From contig CAKSHG010000102.1 of assembly GCA_934456315.1 (NCBI GenBank), positions 1 through 7,350 of the forward strand: a stretch of 7,350 nt of DNA, given 5' to 3'. This DNA comes from an uncultured Oscillospiraceae bacterium. Its GTDB lineage: Bacteria; Bacillota; Clostridia; Oscillospirales; Ruminococcaceae. Positions 5,987 to 7,350 of this stretch are shown one piece after another. The translations under genes and the position numbers were made by a program. The notes under the pieces were generated by a model that saw only the letters and a list, made by a program, of their open reading frames with translations, did no database searches and had not been told where the DNA came from. The stretch's first letter is position 1. Every line of letters begins with the position of its first letter.

Positions 5987-6459
5987 GGGTATTCGCCTCC
6001 TAGTTTGTCTTTCAGCAGCCTGCGTGCGTCCATCATGCGGTTCCGTATCGTGGACGGCGGACTGCCGAGTATCTGCGCTATTTCTTCCGTCTGGTAGCCC
6101 TCGTAGTAGTACAGCCATATCACGTCCTTGTACTTGACGGGCAGGCTCTGCACGGCTTCCAGTACGTCGCTGTGGTCCTCCGGTTCGGGAGCGGCGGGTT
6201 CCGGCTCGTCGTCAAGTGGCGTGACTGCCTTGTGCTTCCAGATTTTCAGCCTGTCCCGGCATAGGTTCATCGCCGTGACGGTCAGCCATTTTCGTTCGTG
6301 TATCTCGTCGTTGAACTGAAATCCTCCCGTGAGGACCTTGACGAATATGTCCTCGGTGCAGTCTTCGGCTTCGGCGGAGGATCTCATGTATGTATAGCAC
6401 AGCCGGTAAACGTATTTCCAGTGCCGCTCGTAGAACGCTTCAAATTCCGCGTCGGTCAT
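5983..6459 (-). CDS. ECF-type RNA polymerase sigma factor
   Basis: This 158-residue sigma-70 family protein of the extracytoplasmic-function type directs RNA polymerase to a small regulon. Region 2 (about 7-75) includes the core-binding segment AEDCTEDIFVKVL (31-43) and the -10 recognition part RKWLTVTAMNLCRDRLK (56-72). A Pro/Glu/Asp-rich linker (about 80-98) leads to region 4 (103-153), with LPVKYKDVIWLYYYEGYQ and the helix-turn-helix EEIAQILGSPPSTIRNRMMDARRLL (125-149). The length is normal for the family. The ATG is preceded by AAGGAGG (6475-6469) at 9-base spacing. It overlaps the anti-sigma-like gene by four bases. The target promoters and inducing signal cannot be told from the window; autoregulation is plausible because an AAC...CGTT-like element lies just upstream. 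Confidence 0.93.
   Translation of the reverse strand: MTDAEFEAFYERHWKYVYRLCYTYMRSSAEAEDCTEDIFVKVLTGGFQFNDEIHERKWLTVTAMNLCRDRLKIWKHKAVTPLDDEPEPAAPEPEDHSDVLEAVQSLPVKYKDVIWLYYYEGYQTEEIAQILGSPPSTIRNRMMDARRLLKDKLGGEYP
5996..6001 (-). promoter_or_regulatory. Shine-Dalgarno site deciding the GTG start of the anti-sigma gene
   Basis: The - strand reads AGGAGG here, nine bases before GTG at 5986-5984. It lies within the last codons of the sigma gene, and the GTG overlaps the sigma TGA. This supports a coupled start with near-equal production of the two partners. Confidence 0.8.
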
Positions 6460-6479
6460 CGGAGTACCCCTCCTTATAT

Positions 6480-6510
6480 ATAACGAATCATTCCGTGGAA
6501 TTGTTGGGTT
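6480..6510 (-). promoter_or_regulatory. Possible ECF-type autoregulatory promoter
   Basis: The - strand carries AACCCAAC (6510-6503) and CGTTAT (6485-6480), 17 bases apart, reminiscent of ECF promoters with an AAC-containing -35 and a CGT-starting -10. An imperfect inverted repeat centred on TTCCGTGGAA (6491-6500) lies between them. The -10 abuts the ribosome binding site, which leaves very little leader and weakens the call. Confidence 0.25.
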
Positions 6511-6544
6511 TAAAATGATGAAATAATCGTCCGATACGCACGGA

Positions 6545-6605
6545 GCAAATCTTCGATTTGCGCATGCGCGAGGAGATTTGATCTATAATGTCATGGCTCT
6601 GACAT
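6545..6605 (-). repeat. Cluster of small inverted repeats in the sigma-operon leader
   Basis: Three elements lie within 61 bases: ATGTCA (6588-6593) pairs with TGACAT (6600-6605) over a 6-base loop; GCGCATGCGC (6560-6569) is a perfect palindrome; and GCAAATC (6545-6551) pairs with GATTTGC (6555-6561) over TTC. A second GATTTG at 6575-6580 could compete for the same partner arm, so two exclusive folds are possible. This could be an RNA leader structure or a small dispersed intergenic repeat; the window alone cannot tell. Confidence 0.5.
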
Positions 6606-6630
6606 CTTTCTGCGAAAATAGACTAACTGA

Positions 6631-6659
6631 ATTATAGCACAATTTCGTTTGGATTGAAA
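6631..6659 (-). promoter_or_regulatory. Candidate extended -10 promoter for the sigma operon
   Basis: On the - strand TGCTATAAT (6639-6631) is a perfect extended -10 element, preceded at a 17-base spacer by TTTCAA (6659-6654), a weak -35. Transcription would begin near 6624 and give a leader of about 165 bases before the sigma start codon. This is the best housekeeping-type promoter in the intergenic region. Confidence 0.5.
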
Positions 6660-6801
6660 CTGGCGCGGTGTTTTTCAGCGGATGTGTCATTTCTTCTAAT
6701 TCCAGATACGCCGGGACAGCTTTATCCGGAGGTCCAGGTGATGATTCCTAATAGAAGAACAATGTCGTTGCTATACAGCACAATGGATTTTTGATAAGTA
6801 G

Positions 6802-6825
6802 ACGGGAGGGCGCTGACCCTCCCGT
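6802..6825 (-). terminator. Terminator-like hairpin after spoVT
   Basis: ACGGGAGGG (6802-6810) and CCCTCCCGT (6817-6825) form a perfect 9-bp GC-rich stem with a 6-base loop, four bases after the spoVT stop codon. On the - strand the following bases (CTACTTATC) are only moderately U-rich, while AATTTTATT follows on the + strand side. It probably terminates spoVT, perhaps imperfectly. Confidence 0.65.
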
Positions 6826-6829
6826 AATT

Positions 6830-7350
6830 TTATTCCTCCATCTGCTTGCCGAAGTACATTGCGGCAGCCTGGACGAGCGCGTTCTGTTCGTTGGTGGCGA
6901 ATTCGTTATCGTCGCCGGAGAGCATGATGACAGCTCCGTTAACATCGCCCTGCGAGAGGATAGGAGCGGCTGCTATCGCGTAGCGGTCGATACCCTCGAT
7001 GGGATTCAGGCGCTGGTCCTCGCGGGAGCGGTAAACGTGGCTCTTGCGCTGTTCGATGAGATCCTCCAGCGAGCCGGAAACGCGGCGCTCGATGACCTCT
7101 TTCTTCGCCATTCCGGAAACGGCGATAACGTGGTCGCGGTCACAGATGACCGCCGGACAGCCTCCGACTTTGGACAGCACATCGGCGTACTGCGAAGCGG
7201 TGCAGGATATCTCCCCGACCGGGGAGTACTTCTTGAAAATGACCTCCCCGTCGGGGCTGGTGTAGATTTCAAGAGGGTCGCCCTCGCGGATACGCATGGT
7301 GCGGCGGATTTCCTTAGGGATAACGATACGTCCGAGGTCGTCGATACGGC
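6830..7350 (-). CDS. spoVT: Stage V sporulation protein T, partial at the right edge
   Basis: SpoVT is a DNA-binding regulator of late forespore gene expression. In-frame codons continue past the internal ATG at 7297 to the window edge, encoding RIDDLGRIVIPKEIRRTMRI before EGDPLEIY; this is the AbrB-type swapped-hairpin DNA-binding domain, so the true start lies outside the window. About 172 codons are visible, and the family is about 180 residues, so only some 6-8 residues are missing. After a short linker (KKYSPVGEI) comes the C-terminal GAF-like domain, with GGCPAVICDRDHVIAVSG, RYAIAAAPILSQGDVNGAVIML and the final helix ALVQAAAMYFGKQMEE. The stop is TAA at 6832-6830, followed by a hairpin. 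The two-domain order and length are those of SpoVT rather than short AbrB proteins. Its presence indicates a spore-forming lineage. Confidence 0.95.
   Translation of the reverse strand, partial: RIDDLGRIVIPKEIRRTMRIREGDPLEIYTSPDGEVIFKKYSPVGEISCTASQYADVLSKVGGCPAVICDRDHVIAVSGMAKKEVIERRVSGSLEDLIEQRKSHVYRSREDQRLNPIEGIDRYAIAAAPILSQGDVNGAVIMLSGDDNEFATNEQNALVQAAAMYFGKQMEE

Larger units (their letters stand above)
6460..6829. other. 370-base intergenic region between spoVT and the sigma operon
   Basis: No supported gene lies here. Read on the - strand it contains, in order, the spoVT terminator hairpin, about 140 bases without recognised features, a candidate extended -10 promoter, three small symmetric elements, a possible ECF-type promoter, and the sigma gene's ribosome binding site. 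The longest small frame (35 codons, ATG at 6690, stop at 6583) lacks a good ribosome binding site and resembles nothing I know. Confidence 0.6.

Noticed and set aside
5987..6118. N-terminal extension of the anti-sigma-like protein
   Set aside because: It lies wholly within the sigma gene in another frame; a GTG at 5986 with AGGAGG nine bases upstream is the better start.
6583..6690. 35-codon - strand small frame in the intergenic region
   Set aside because: No good ribosome binding site, no family resemblance, and it overlaps the candidate promoter and leader repeats.
6830..7297. ATG at 7297 as the start of spoVT
   Set aside because: The frame continues upstream with clear AbrB-domain residues up to the window edge, so this ATG is internal.

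Overview
The window looks like chromosomal DNA of a GC-rich, spore-forming Clostridia member, most likely Oscillospiraceae/Ruminococcus-like. The reasons are a SpoVT gene, a DUF4358 lipoprotein next to AlgI/DHHW acetylation genes, an ECF sigma/anti-sigma pair and strong AGGAGG-type ribosome binding sites. The assignment to this group is inference from gene content, not from a marker gene.

Layout: positions 1-205 hold no supported gene, but carry a promoter region with a possible Pho box. On the + strand follow a secreted alkaline phosphatase (206-1735), an intrinsic terminator, and a YibE/F-family membrane protein (1809-2963). All remaining genes are on the - strand. Read in their own direction from the right edge they are: spoVT (cut by the window edge, ends at 6830); a 370-base non-coding stretch with a candidate promoter and structured leader; an ECF sigma factor (6459-5983) overlapping a single-pass membrane anti-sigma-like protein (5986-5315); a long palindromic terminator; a DUF4358 lipoprotein (5186-4413); and an unusual reading frame (4407-3025) in which the N-terminal part of an AlgI-type MBOAT acyltransferase is joined in frame to the C-terminal part of a DHHW-family protein.

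How the genes work together: the phosphatase probably releases phosphate outside the cell, and TTAACA-N5-TTGACA upstream of it suggests phosphate-starvation control. The sigma/anti-sigma pair is a classic envelope-signal switch with unknown targets. The lipoprotein and the MBOAT/DHHW frame form a two-gene operon that would normally belong to a polysaccharide or cell-wall O-acetylation system. Here the central catalytic part of the MBOAT and the N-terminus of the DHHW protein are absent, so the system is either decayed by an internal deletion or misassembled. The junction lies on a perfect 8-bp inverted repeat. This fusion is the most notable thing in the window. I see no tRNA, rRNA, CRISPR array, insertion sequence or phage gene.
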